Source: JAENVU01 sp963801105 (lineage in GTDB: Bacteria; Actinomycetota; Acidimicrobiia; IMCC26256; JAENVU01). Taken from it: a stretch of DNA of 64,000 bases. The number at the start of each line of letters is the position of its first letter. The stretch's first letter is position 1. The stretch spans positions 2,604,001-2,668,000 of the forward strand of contig CAWDDH010000003.1 of the NCBI GenBank assembly GCA_963801105.1. The letters are read 5' to 3'. The translations under genes were made by a program, and so were the position numbers. The notes under the pieces were generated by a model. The model was not told the origin of the DNA and did no database searches. It saw nothing but the letters and a program-made list of their open reading frames with translations. Positions 44,930 through 53,836 of this stretch are shown here, in pieces.

Positions 44930-45847
44930 ATGTCCGGCTGGCCTGCGCGCGTCGAGATCGGTGAGGTCGGACCACGAGACGGGCTCCAGAACGAGGCGCC
45001 CGTCCCGGTGGCGGACCGGGTGCGCCTGATCGACGCCCTGAGCCGCGCCGGCCTGCGTCGGATCGAGGCGGTCTCGTTCGTGTCCGCGAAGGCCATCCCG
45101 CCGATGGCCGGCGCGGGAGAGGTGATGGCCGGGATCACCCGGGTGCCCGGGGTCAGCTACCGCGCCCTCGTGCCGAACGTGAAGGGTGCCGAACTCGCCC
45201 TCGCGGCCGGCGTCGACGAGATCGAGGTCGTCGTCAGCGCGAGCGAGACGCACAACCGCAAGAACGTGAACCGGTCCGTCGACGAATCGGTTGCAGCAGC
45301 CTCGGAGCTGACCGCGCTGGCGCACGCCGCCGGTACTCCGGTCGAGGCGATCGTGTCCACGGCGTACGGCTGCCCCTACGAGGGAGACGTGCCCGAAGCC
45401 CGCGTCGCGGCGATCGCGGCGCGGCTGCGCGACGGTGGTGCCGACCGGCTGAGTTTCGGCGACACCACGGGCATGGCCACGCCCCGTCGGGTCGAGACGC
45501 TGCTCGACGCCCTGACCGAGGAGGGGATCGCGGCCGACGCCGTCGGTCTGCACTTCCACAACACGCGCGGGACCGGTCTGGCCAATGTGCTCGCGGCGCT
45601 CGAACGGGGCGTCCGTCGGTTCGACGCGTCGATCGGCGGTCTGGGCGGCTGTCCGTATGCTCCCGGGGCGACCGGCAACATCGTGACGGAGGATCTGGTG
45701 CACATGCTGGAGGACATGGGGATCGCCACCGGGATCGACCTCGAAGCGCTCATCGACTGCGCGCACCTCGCGCAGGATCTCGTCGGGCGCGAGCTGCCGG
45801 GCCAGGTCATGCGGTCCGGGCCGCGGACCACGACGGTGCGGGCCTGA
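44930..45847 (+). CDS. mvaB: Hydroxymethylglutaryl-CoA lyase
   Basis: 305 residues, a DRE-TIM metallolyase cleaving HMG-CoA to acetoacetate and acetyl-CoA, the last step of leucine breakdown. Landmarks are EIGEVGPRDGLQNE, SETHNRKNVNRS, STAYGCPYEG, FHNTRGTGLANVLAALE and the glycine-rich catalytic loop GLGGCPYAPGATGN with its Cys. The acyl-CoA carboxyltransferase gene follows after one base, consistent with a leucine/isovalerate catabolic pair. Confidence 0.92.
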   Translation: MSGWPARVEIGEVGPRDGLQNEAPVPVADRVRLIDALSRAGLRRIEAVSFVSAKAIPPMAGAGEVMAGITRVPGVSYRALVPNVKGAELALAAGVDEIEVVVSASETHNRKNVNRSVDESVAAASELTALAHAAGTPVEAIVSTAYGCPYEGDVPEARVAAIAARLRDGGADRLSFGDTTGMATPRRVETLLDALTEEGIAADAVGLHFHNTRGTGLANVLAALERGVRRFDASIGGLGGCPYAPGATGNIVTEDLVHMLEDMGIATGIDLEALIDCAHLAQDLVGRELPGQVMRSGPRTTTVRA

Positions 45848-45848
45848 C

Positions 45849-47377
45849 GTGGGCGCCGAGGAGATCGCCAAGCGCACCGAGCGCGCGCTGGCCGGCAATC
45901 TGGAGAAGGACCGCGCCAAGCTCGCGGCGGCCAACAAGCTGTTCGTCCGCGACCGCCTCGCCCAGCTGCTCGACGACGGGTCGTTCGTGGAGGACGCGCT
46001 CCTCGCCAACGCCCTCGCCGACGACCTGCCCGCCGACGGGGTCGTGACCGGGACCGGTCGCATCGACGGCCGCCCGGTGTGCGTGATGGCCAACGACCCG
46101 ACGGTCAAGGCCGGTTCCTGGGGGGCACGGACGGTCGAGAAGATCGTGCGGCTCACCGAGACAGCGCTCCGGCACGAGCTGCCCGTCGTCTACCTCGTCG
46201 ACTCGGCCGGGGCGCGGATCACCGACCAGGTCGAGCTGTTCCCCGGCCGGCGCGGTGCCGGGCGGATCTTCGCCAATCAGGTGCGCCTGTCGGGCCGGGT
46301 GCCCCAGATCTGCTGCCTCTTCGGTCCGTCGGCCGCGGGCGGCGCGTACATCCCCGCCTTCTGCGACGTCGTGTTCATGGTCGAGGGCAACGCCTCGATG
46401 TACCTCGGGTCCCCGCGCATGGCCGCCGAGGTGATCGGTGAGGACATCACGCTCGAGGAGATGGGCGGCGCCCGGATGCACGCGACGGTCAGCGGGTGCG
46501 GGGACAACCTCGTCGCCGACGACGCCGCGGCGATCGCGGGCGCCCGGCGCTGGCTGTCGTATCTGCCGACATCGTGGCGCTCGGACCCACCGGCGCGGCG
46601 GCGAACGCGCCCGCGCGGTCCGCGAAGCCGATCGGCAGCGTCGTTCCGGCCGAGGAGCGACGCGCCTACGACATCCGCAAGGTGATCGCTGCGCTCGTCG
46701 ACGACGGATCGTTCTTCGAGACCAAGGCCCTCTTCGCCAAGGAGCTCGTCACCGGGTTCGCCCGGCTCGACGGGAACGTCGTCGGCATCGTCGCGAACAA
46801 CCCGATGCACCTCGGGGGCGTCCTGTTCTCCGACAGTGCCGACAAGGCGGCCCGGTTCATCTGGCTGTGTGATGCGTTCAACGTCCCGCTGCTCTTCCTC
46901 GCCGACGTCCCCGGCTTCATGATCGGCAGCAAGGTCGAGCGGGAGGGGATCATCCGTCACGGAGCGAAGATGATCACCGCCGTCGCCGAGGCGACCGTCC
47001 CGAAGATCAGTGTGATCGTGCGCAAGGCCTACGGGGCGGGGCTGTACGCGATGTGCGGTCCCGCGTTCGACCCGGACGCCTGCCTGGCGCTGCCGAGCGC
47101 ACAGATCGCCGTGATGGGTCCGGAGCCCGCGGTGAACGCGGTGTACTTCAACAAGATCCAGGCGATCGCCGACGTCGACGAGCGCGCCGCGTTCGTCTCG
47201 GAGAAGCGCGCGGAGTACGAGGCCGACGTCGACCTCGTCCGGCTCGCCGCCGAGCTCGTCGTCGATGCGGTGATCGAGCCCGACGCGCTCCGCGACGAGC
47301 TGATCGCGCGCTTCGCGCTGGCCCGCACCCGGGTCCGTGACGACTTCTCGCGTCGGCACGGCGTCCCACCCGTCTGA
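45849..47377 (+). CDS. Acyl-CoA carboxylase carboxyltransferase (beta) subunit, frameshifted as sequenced
   Basis: A crotonase-fold carboxyltransferase of the propionyl-/methylcrotonyl-CoA carboxylase type. The N-terminal half has NKLFVRDRLAQLLDDGSF, VYLVDSAGARITDQ and CCLFGPSAAGGAYIPAFCD. The C-terminal half has FLADVPGFMIGSKVEREG, KMITAVAEATVPKISVIVRKAYGAG and MGPEPAVNAVYF. The halves are in different frames; one base is missing near 46600. Corrected length is about 509 residues, normal for the family. Linkage to mvaB favours methylcrotonyl-CoA (or geranyl-CoA) as substrate. The biotin-carrying alpha subunit is not in this window. Confidence 0.88.
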
Positions 47378-47604
47378 TGCCGTGGTGCGAGGACTGCGAC
47401 CGCTTCCTCTCGCCCTCCACCGTCACGCGTGAGGGCGCGTGCCCGACGTGCGGGCACCCCGTGGAGGTCGGCGAGGTGGCCCAGGCCGGGGGGGAGGAGG
47501 AGCCGCTCCCACCGGTGCCCTGGCACCTGAAGCTGCTCGCCCTCGCCGTGCTCGTCTACCTGCTCTACCGTCTGGTCCAGCTCATCGGCTGGATCGCCGG
47601 CTGA
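47377..47604 (+). CDS. Small zinc-ribbon membrane protein
   Basis: 75 residues. Two CxxC pairs (CEDCDRFLSPS and CPTCGHPVEVG) form a zinc ribbon at the N-terminus. After an acidic linker comes a single transmembrane helix (LKLLALAVLVYLLYRLVQLI). The ATG overlaps the last base of the carboxyltransferase stop, so it is co-transcribed. Similar small ribbon/helix proteins are common and uncharacterised in actinobacteria. Confidence 0.75.
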   Translation: MPWCEDCDRFLSPSTVTREGACPTCGHPVEVGEVAQAGGEEEPLPPVPWHLKLLALAVLVYLLYRLVQLIGWIAG

Positions 47605-47640
47605 CGCCGGCCCAACTGCGGTCCGGGTCCGGCCGCTGCG

Positions 47641-47646
47641 TAGACT
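47641..47646 (+). promoter_or_regulatory. Candidate -10 element (TAGACT) for tRNA-Pro
   Basis: TAGACT ends 11 bases before the mature tRNA 5' end, which leaves a few bases of 5' leader for RNase P. Confidence 0.5.
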
Positions 47647-47657
47647 CTCGCCCCTTA

Positions 47658-47735
47658 CGGGCTGTGGCGCAGCTTGGTTAGCGCGTCGGTCTGGGGGACC
47701 GAAGGTCCCGGGTTCAAATCCCGGCAGCCCGACCA
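47658..47735 (+). tRNA. tRNA-Pro, anticodon GGG
   Basis: A complete cloverleaf can be drawn. The acceptor stem is CGGGCTG/CAGCCCG with the C1-G72 pair and A73 typical of bacterial proline tRNA. D-stem is GCGC/GCGC, anticodon stem TCGGT/ACCGA with loop CTGGGGG (anticodon GGG), and T-stem CCGGG/CCCGG with loop TTCAAAT. CCA is encoded (47733-47735). Confidence 0.97.
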
Positions 47736-48083
47736 CGAAAACGGGAACCGGAACGGTGAGTGACCACTGTGCACACCGGCATCAAGACATCGCACGCAAA
47801 GGGCGGGACGTACCTGCGCGAGAAGGAGTTCGGCCTCCAGAAGCATGGTCGGCTCGCCCGGCCGAAGGTGTGACCGTTGCGTCCGACCACCTGGCCCCGG
47901 CGCGGGGTCGCAACACACGCGGTCGGATTGACACGGCCGCGTAAGGTGCGGTCGGTCGGATCGGCTTGTTCGCGCTTCCCATCCCGGCCGGCGCGCCTGG
48001 TCATCCTGGGCCCGCCCCCTGTGAGCCCTTTGTAAGGCCCGGAGAAGACGGACGCGGCAGCCCCGACCACGAGGAATCCGGCA
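47736..48083. other. 348-base stretch without an established gene
   Basis: The only coding signal seen is a 37-residue candidate at 47760-47873, listed separately. The rest (47874-48083) shows no convincing ORF, hairpin or RNA gene. No second copy of the tRNA 3' end was noticed nearby that would mark an attachment site. Confidence 0.5.
47760..47873 (+). CDS. Candidate 37-residue basic small protein
   Basis: GTG-started frame beginning VTTVHTGIKTSHAKGG and ending ARPKV, 25 bases after the tRNA-Pro. Of 37 codons, 32 end in G or C, matching coding bias in the window. The overlapping frame from 47756 does not show this. The product is rich in Lys, Arg and His. A GGAACCGGAAC stretch upstream could serve as a weak ribosome site. 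It is not recognised as any known family and may be chance. Confidence 0.35.
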   Translation: MTTVHTGIKTSHAKGGTYLREKEFGLQKHGRLARPKV

Positions 48084-49298
48084 TCAGAGTGCGGAACCGA
48101 CGTGTCTTCGTGCGCGGCGCAGGGTCGGCCGTTCGACGAGGAAGTAGCTCAGGCTGCTGACGGCGGTGGCGAGGGTGAGGACGATCGCGACGAAGACCGG
48201 GAAGGGTGGGTTCCAAACGGACCAGTAGACGGTCGCGGACTCTGTCGCCTGGCCACCGAGTGCATTCATGACCCAGTTCTGGATGTACTGGTGCCAGAGG
48301 TAGATCCCATAGGAGACGAGCCCGAGATAGCGCATCACTGGGCTGGCGAGGAACCGCCTGATCCAGCCGCCGGACCAAGCACCGACGACGGCGGGTGTCA
48401 CCAACGCGAGCGCGACGATCCCGAAGCAGACGTGGTGGTACAGGAGTTGGTTCGTTGTGACGCGGGCGGTTGCGACGCCCTTTGCGAGGCCGCCGAGGTT
48501 CGAGACCGTCCAGAATGCCAAGAGAGCGACTGACCATGACCCAATCGCGATCCATCGGCCCGTCACGGTCTGGGGCTCGACAGCTCGGTGCTGCATCCAC
48601 GCGGAGAGCACCGCGAGACCCATCCCGGCGACGAACAGGTCGAGGTTGGCAGGCAGCCAGAACACCCAGCTCCGTGGTTTCGGGGCGGTATCGATCCAGA
48701 TTCGGAAGCCGATACCAGTGACGGCGAGCAGGCCGAGTCCCGCGACCTCGGTTTTCCCACAATCCTCGAGACGGACCGTCGGTTCGTGAGTCGTCCGAGC
48801 GCCCAGGAGAACGCGGGCAGGAACAGGTAGAAGCTCATCTCGGTGCACAGGCTCCAGGCGACCGAGCTGCCGCCGAGCGCATACCGCGGGAAGTAGATCT
48901 GGAGGAAGAAGAGGTAGATCGGTGCGGACGTGAGTGAGACGCGCGATGTTTGGCCGAGGCCTGACAGGATCGCGAACGCGAGCCAGTACGCCGGCACGAT
49001 CCGCAGAACGCGGCGGGCGAGATGACCGCGGAGGTCGGGACCCGGCGTCCTCTCGAGCCGCGCCAGCGCGAAGGGTCGGTAGAGAAGAAACCCTGAGATC
49101 ACGAAGAAGATCGTGACGCCGACGTTGAGGTTGTTGACGAACTGGCCGCCCGCGCCGTAGTTGATGAACGACGTCGAGAATCCGGAGTGGTACACAACGA
49201 TGCTGACGGCCGCGATCGTGCGCAGGCCGTCAAAGCCAGGAAACCGCTGCTGAGTTCCGCGTGGGTGGCCCCGTCGCCTCGCGGAGCGTGCTCGGCAT
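48084..49298 (-). pseudogene. OafA/YrhL-type acyltransferase 3, broken by two frameshifts
   Basis: Membrane O-acyltransferase without SGNH domain. The 5' part reads RFPGFDGLRTIAAVSIVVYHSG, GVTIFFVISGFLLYRPF and VAWSLCTEMSFYLFLP. After about 48750-48790 the frame changes and continues TEVAGLGLLAVTGIGF to YFLVERPTLRRARR. The 5' part has no good start in its own frame. An ATG at 49298 lies in the same frame as the 3' part and would connect through a second, compensating shift near 49250. With both corrected the protein is 404 residues, normal for the family. Composition is less GC-rich than the neighbours, hinting at acquisition after the tRNA-Pro. Confidence 0.72.
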
Positions 49299-49308
49299 CG
49301 GAGGGAAC

Positions 49309-49626
49309 CTAGTGGGACGTCCGCATCCCTGACTTCGGCGGGCTCGCGAGCCCACGCGACCTCGGCGAGACCGATGCCCCGACCGAGCTGAGCGGTGGCG
49401 GCGTCCTGAGTGCGGCACTTGGTGGGCACGGGACGCGACCGGGATGCTGGTAGAAGGCGATCGAGGGCCGGCCGTCTTCTTCCGCCAGATCGCAAACGTC
49501 ATCCGGCGCGGTCACGGCAAGGCGCACCTGCCCACCGTCGACGCGCGCAACCTCGATGCGAAACTCGCGGCCGTCGACTGCGAGCAGGACGGATTGACCT
49601 TCGGTCCGTGTCAGTGCGAGTGGCAT
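49309..49626 (-). CDS. Divergent CsrA-like protein
   Basis: 105 residues. The first ~52 align by eye to the carbon storage regulator CsrA: LALTRTEGQSVLLAVDG matches the first strand and turn, and VDGGQVRLAVTAPDDV matches the conserved GxQVRxGxxAP strand. The RNA-binding Arg in the CsrA VHREE segment is replaced (CDLAEE), so normal GGA binding may be lost. A Pro/Ser-rich tail of ~50 residues follows. The ATG at 49626 starts the CsrA-like part; the open frame upstream is low-complexity. It lies 10 bases before the acyltransferase start. CsrA is uncommon in Actinomycetota, so this is unexpected. Confidence 0.5.
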   Translation of the reverse strand: MPLALTRTEGQSVLLAVDGREFRIEVARVDGGQVRLAVTAPDDVCDLAEEDGRPSIAFYQHPGRVPCPPSAALRTPPPLSSVGASVSPRSRGLASPPKSGMRTSH

Positions 49627-49779
49627 GATTGCGAGGTCGGCGCGAGACGAGCGGCGACGATCACGTCCCGTCAGCGCGCCCGTGCCTCCGCGCATCGCGA
49701 GTCCGCCGCTGGTCCGCGCGGTCCCATCTCGGCCGGGCGTTCCGGTTCCCGTCCGTTTGCGTCGTCCATGTCCCACCCC

Positions 49780-49785
49780 TAGGGT
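49780..49785 (+). promoter_or_regulatory. Candidate -10 element (TAGGGT) for the PKD-repeat gene
   Basis: TAGGGT lies 54 bases before the ATG at 49840. The predicted leader would contain the dyad at 49798-49819 and a GGAGG ribosome site. Confidence 0.42.
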
Positions 49786-49797
49786 GCCCGCCGGGAA

Positions 49798-49819
49798 GTG
49801 ACACCGGCAGGGGTGTCAC
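49798..49819. promoter_or_regulatory. 8-bp inverted repeat in the leader of the PKD-repeat gene
   Basis: GTGACACC and GGTGTCAC are exact inverted repeats with a 6-base spacer. They sit between the predicted transcription start and the ribosome site. This is a plausible operator or leader hairpin controlling the large secreted protein. Confidence 0.5.
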
Positions 49820-49839
49820 CTGGGGCTCGGAGGCGCAAG

Positions 49840-52800
49840 ATGTCAGTTCGCCCACGTCGTTTGCTGGGCGCGGTTACCGCGTCACTGCTCGTGATCGGGA
49901 CAGTTCCGATGATCGCCCAGGCGACGATCGGGACGGTGTCGGGGAACATCCAGGTGATCGCGGCGCCGCCGTCGGTCCTCCCCGAGGCGCTCGAGCACCC
50001 GACCGACGTCTTCGCGTTCCCAGAGCAGCAGGGGGTCACGCTCGCTTCACCGATCATGACCGACATCCAGTCGCCCGGGACCTACGAGCACCTGTCGGAT
50101 CTCACCGTGACCGCGCTCCCGACGGGAACGGTCGTCGACAGTCACCTCGTCCACAGTGACCGGCCGGGCTCCTCACCCGTGACCGGCACGATCGAGCGGA
50201 ACTTCACGATCACGTTCCCGACCGACATCGTCGGCGTCATCGCGCGACCGGGCCGCCTCGCCAGCTCGGATGTGCTCGGCGCGCCGGGCACCCTGTACGG
50301 CGGGAGCTCCCGTGGCCTCTCCTTCGGCAACAACTCCGGGCACGACATCGTGATCCTCCCGGACCAGCGCACGATCCAGGGACAGTGGCGGACCACCTCG
50401 GGCACCGACGAGATGCGCGTCCTCACGGCCCACAACGCGCCGCCCGCCGCGAACGCCGGCGGACCCTACGCCGGCACCGAGGGCAGCCCGGTCGCACTGG
50501 CAGGGGTCGCGTCCGATCCCGACGCCGACGCTCTGACCACGTCCTGGAGCCTCGCGACGACCGGGGACCCCGGCGTGTCCTGCGCCCTGACCGGCGCCGC
50601 GTCGCTGACCCCGACGGTGACCTGCACCGACGACGCGCTCGTCACCGCGACGCTCTCGGTCGCCGACGGCATCAACGCCCCGGTGATCTCGACCGCGCAG
50701 ATCACGATCGGCAACGTCGCCCCCACGGCCGGCACGTTGACCGTGCCCACGGGCCCGGTCGCGCTCGGCGCGTCCGCAGCGGTGAGCGCTTCGTTCGCCG
50801 ACGTGGGGACCAACGACACCCACACCGCGACGATCGCCTGGGGTGACACCACGTCGTCGTCCGCGTCGATCAGCGAAGCCGCCGGGACGGGGACGGCCTC
50901 GGGCGCGCACGTCTACGCGCTCCCGGGCGTCTACACGGTGACCACGACGGTCACCGACGACGACCTCGGCACCGTCACGACGACCGGCGAGATCACCGTG
51001 AACGGTCCGCCCGCGGCGGACACCGGCGGTCCCTACGCCGGGACCGAAGGACTGCCGACGACGCTGATCGGAACGGCCACGGATCCCGAGAACGACCCGC
51101 TGACGATCGGCTGGACCTTCACCCCGACGGGCCTGGACCCGGGCGGGAGCTGCGTGGGGGTCGGCGCCACGACCCTGGCACCCAGCCTGGTCTGCACCGA
51201 CGACGCGGTGGTGGGCGCGGACCTCTCGGCCTCGGACGGCCTGAACCCCGCGACGATCTCCTCCACCACGGTCACCGTCGCCAACGAAGCACCGGTCCTC
51301 GGTACCCTCACCGGGACGGCCGGACCGGTCGCGACGGGCGCCTCGGTGTCGGTGCTCGCGCCGTTCACCGACGGCGGAGTCAACGACACCCACACCGCCA
51401 CCGTCGACTGGGGTGATCTCACCAGCGGTCCGGCGACCATCAGCGAGTCCGGCGGTGCCGGTTCGCTCTCTGCCGGGCACGCGTACTCGACGCCGGGCAT
51501 CTACACCGTCACCGTCACCCTGACCGACGACGACCTCGGCATCGACACGCGCACCACACAGGTCATCGTCAACAGCCCGCCGACGGTCGACGCCGGTGGA
51601 CCGTACGCCGGTCTCGAAGGCGCCACCCTCTCGCTCACGGGCACCGCGGCCGACCCGGACGGAGACGGCCTCGCCGTCGGATGGACGTTCTCGGTCGCCG
51701 GTGATCCCGGTGTGGTCTGCACGCCGGCCGGCACGGGGACGCTGACCCCGACGCTGACCTGCAACGACGACGCCACGGTCACTGCGACGCTCACGGTCTC
51801 GGACGGCGTGAACGCACCCGTCTCGAGCGTCACGACGATCGAGGTCGGCAACGCATCGCCGGTCGCGTCGCCCGCCGTCGCGTCGGCGAGCCCCGCCCCC
51901 GTCGGGAGCATGGTCTCGGTCGGGCTCACCTTCTCCGACGCGGGCCTGGGCGACACGCACACCGCGACGATCGACTGGGGCGACGGTCCGGCCGTCGCCG
52001 GTACGACGACCGAATCAGGTGGGTCCGGGACGGTCAGCGGCTCGCATGCCTACGCGGCGTCCGGCACGTACACGATCACCGTGACCGTCACCGACGACAA
52101 CGGTGGCACGGCGACCGAGAGCACCGAGGTCGTCGTCAACGGCGCTCCCACCGCCGGTGCCGGTGGTCCGTACAACGGTCTCGAGGGTACACCGGTGACC
52201 CTCAACGGCACTGCCGTCGACCCGGACGCCGACGTCCTGATGATCGGATGGACGTCGTCGATCGTCACCGCCGACCCGGGGACGACCTGCACCCTGACCG
52301 GCGAGACCACCCTGACTCCCGCGCTGACCTGTGACGACAACGCGCTCGTCAATGTGACACTCACCGTCGGCGACGGGGTGAACCCCACGGTCTCCGACAC
52401 CGTGCCGGTCACCATCGCCAACGCGCCGCCGGCCGTGGCGACGCCGGTGGTCACCCCGAACCCGGCCACGGTCGGTGCCCCGGTCGCGCTGAGCGCGACC
52501 TTCACCGACCCGGGGGTGAACGACGACCACACAGCTACCGTTGACTGGGGTGACGGTCCGATCCAGCCGGGTGCGGTCAGCGAGGTCCCCGGCAGCGGGA
52601 CCGTCACCGCCGGACACACGTACTCGACCGCTGGGACCTACACCGTGACCGTCACGGTCAACGACAAGGACGGCAGTTCGGCCGGCGCGACGACCACGGT
52701 GGTCGTGAACGGTGCCCCGACCGTGAGCGCCGGCAGCTCGTACACGGGCACCGAGGGCGCACCCGTGACCCTCAGCGGCTCGGCGACCGATCCCGAGGGC

Positions 52801-53739
52801 GACCCGCTCTCGATCGGCTGGACCTTCGCCGTCTCCACCGACCCCGGCGGCGGCTGCACCGCCACCGGTACGGCCACCTTGACGCCGACGCTCACCTGCA
52901 ACGACGACGCGACGGTCGTCGCGACCCTCACCGTGTCCGACGGCGTCAACGCACCGGTGGTGCGGACCGCCACCGTGACGGTCACGAACGTCGCTCCGAT
53001 CATCAGCACCCTCACCGTGCCCATCAGTCCGATCCCGGTCGGTACGGCGATCAGCGCGCTGACGACCTTCACCGACGCGGGCACGAACGACACGCATGTC
53101 GTGTCCATCGACTGGGGCGATGCGACGGTCTCGTCGGGCGTCGTGACCGAGCTCGCCGGGAGCGGATCCGCGATCGGATCGCACGCGTACGGCTCGGCCG
53201 GTACCTACACCGTCAAGGTCACGGTCACCGACGACGACACGGGCGCGGCCGTCGCCACCGCGACCGGGTACGTCGTCGTGTACGACCCCTCGAACGGATT
53301 CGTGACCGGGGGCGGCTGGATCACGTCGCCATCGGGCGCGTACACGCCCGACAACGCGAATGATCCGGATGTCGTCGGTAAGGCGAACTACGGCTTCGTG
53401 TCGAGGTACAACAAGAACGACACGGTGCCGAAGGGCAACACGGAGTTCGACCTGAAGAGCGGAGGCCTCGACTTCCACTCGACCGGTGACCTCTGGCTCG
53501 TGGTGGAGAACGACCAGACGAAGGCCTATTACCGGGGCAGTGGCCGCGTGAACCACCAGGCCGGCTACGAGTACCTCGTCTCGGTGATCGACGGCGGGAA
53601 GACCGGACCCGACCGGTTCCGGATCAAGGTCTGGAACGGCAGCACTGGCGCGGTCCTCTACGACAACCTGCCGGGTGCCGCGGACAGCGCGACCGCGCTG
53701 CTCGCGGTCTCGGGCGGTTCGATCGTCATCCACGGTTAG
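49840..53739 (+). CDS. Large secreted PKD/Ig-like repeat protein with post-COAP-type C-terminal domain
   Basis: 1299 residues. A signal peptide is likely (MSVRPRRLLGAVTASLLVIG, cleavage about residue 29). A ~170-residue N-terminal region follows, then ten Ig-like modules in five alternating pairs. One type has AGGPYAGTEG and SDPDADxLxxxWxF motifs. The other is the classical PKD form, with DTHTATIDWGD, SGSHAYxxxGTYTVTVTVTDDD. The final ~140 residues (GFVTGGGWITSPSGAYTP, KANYGFVSRYNK, FDLKSGGLDFHST, DRFRIKVWN) match the module that closes many PKD proteins. The ATG is preceded by GGAGG. There is no LPXTG or membrane anchor, so it is released or bound non-covalently. Probably structural or adhesive. 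Confidence 0.82.
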   Translation: MSVRPRRLLGAVTASLLVIGTVPMIAQATIGTVSGNIQVIAAPPSVLPEALEHPTDVFAFPEQQGVTLASPIMTDIQSPGTYEHLSDLTVTALPTGTVVDSHLVHSDRPGSSPVTGTIERNFTITFPTDIVGVIARPGRLASSDVLGAPGTLYGGSSRGLSFGNNSGHDIVILPDQRTIQGQWRTTSGTDEMRVLTAHNAPPAANAGGPYAGTEGSPVALAGVASDPDADALTTSWSLATTGDPGVSCALTGAASLTPTVTCTDDALVTATLSVADGINAPVISTAQITIGNVAPTAGTLTVPTGPVALGASAAVSASFADVGTNDTHTATIAWGDTTSSSASISEAAGTGTASGAHVYALPGVYTVTTTVTDDDLGTVTTTGEITVNGPPAADTGGPYAGTEGLPTTLIGTATDPENDPLTIGWTFTPTGLDPGGSCVGVGATTLAPSLVCTDDAVVGADLSASDGLNPATISSTTVTVANEAPVLGTLTGTAGPVATGASVSVLAPFTDGGVNDTHTATVDWGDLTSGPATISESGGAGSLSAGHAYSTPGIYTVTVTLTDDDLGIDTRTTQVIVNSPPTVDAGGPYAGLEGATLSLTGTAADPDGDGLAVGWTFSVAGDPGVVCTPAGTGTLTPTLTCNDDATVTATLTVSDGVNAPVSSVTTIEVGNASPVASPAVASASPAPVGSMVSVGLTFSDAGLGDTHTATIDWGDGPAVAGTTTESGGSGTVSGSHAYAASGTYTITVTVTDDNGGTATESTEVVVNGAPTAGAGGPYNGLEGTPVTLNGTAVDPDADVLMIGWTSSIVTADPGTTCTLTGETTLTPALTCDDNALVNVTLTVGDGVNPTVSDTVPVTIANAPPAVATPVVTPNPATVGAPVALSATFTDPGVNDDHTATVDWGDGPIQPGAVSEVPGSGTVTAGHTYSTAGTYTVTVTVNDKDGSSAGATTTVVVNGAPTVSAGSSYTGTEGAPVTLSGSATDPEGDPLSIGWTFAVSTDPGGGCTATGTATLTPTLTCNDDATVVATLTVSDGVNAPVVRTATVTVTNVAPIISTLTVPISPIPVGTAISALTTFTDAGTNDTHVVSIDWGDATVSSGVVTELAGSGSAIGSHAYGSAGTYTVKVTVTDDDTGAAVATATGYVVVYDPSNGFVTGGGWITSPSGAYTPDNANDPDVVGKANYGFVSRYNKNDTVPKGNTEFDLKSGGLDFHSTGDLWLVVENDQTKAYYRGSGRVNHQAGYEYLVSVIDGGKTGPDRFRIKVWNGSTGAVLYDNLPGAADSATALLAVSGGSIVIHG

Positions 53740-53824
53740 CGAGGCGGCATCAGAACCTGAGAGTGGCCCCAGGTCGTTCGACCTGTTCCGGACGGAGTGG
53801 GGGGCGGACACGGTCGTGCGGTCG

Positions 53825-53830
53825 TAGCAT
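53825..53830 (+). promoter_or_regulatory. Candidate -10 element (TAGCAT) for the hemolysin III gene
   Basis: TAGCAT ends 6 bases before the GTG at 53837; no ribosome site is present between them. Confidence 0.5.
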
Positions 53831-53836
53831 TCCGGC

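Noticed and set aside
47658..47735. tRNA-Pro as an active prophage attachment site
   Set aside because: No integrase, phage gene or duplicate of the tRNA 3' end was seen in the window.
47714..48070. Minus-strand open frame running through the tRNA-Pro
   Set aside because: It overlaps a certain tRNA gene and has poor codon bias.
49444..49782. Plus-strand open frame opposite the CsrA-like gene
   Set aside because: It shows no family resemblance and overlaps the promoter region of the PKD-repeat gene.
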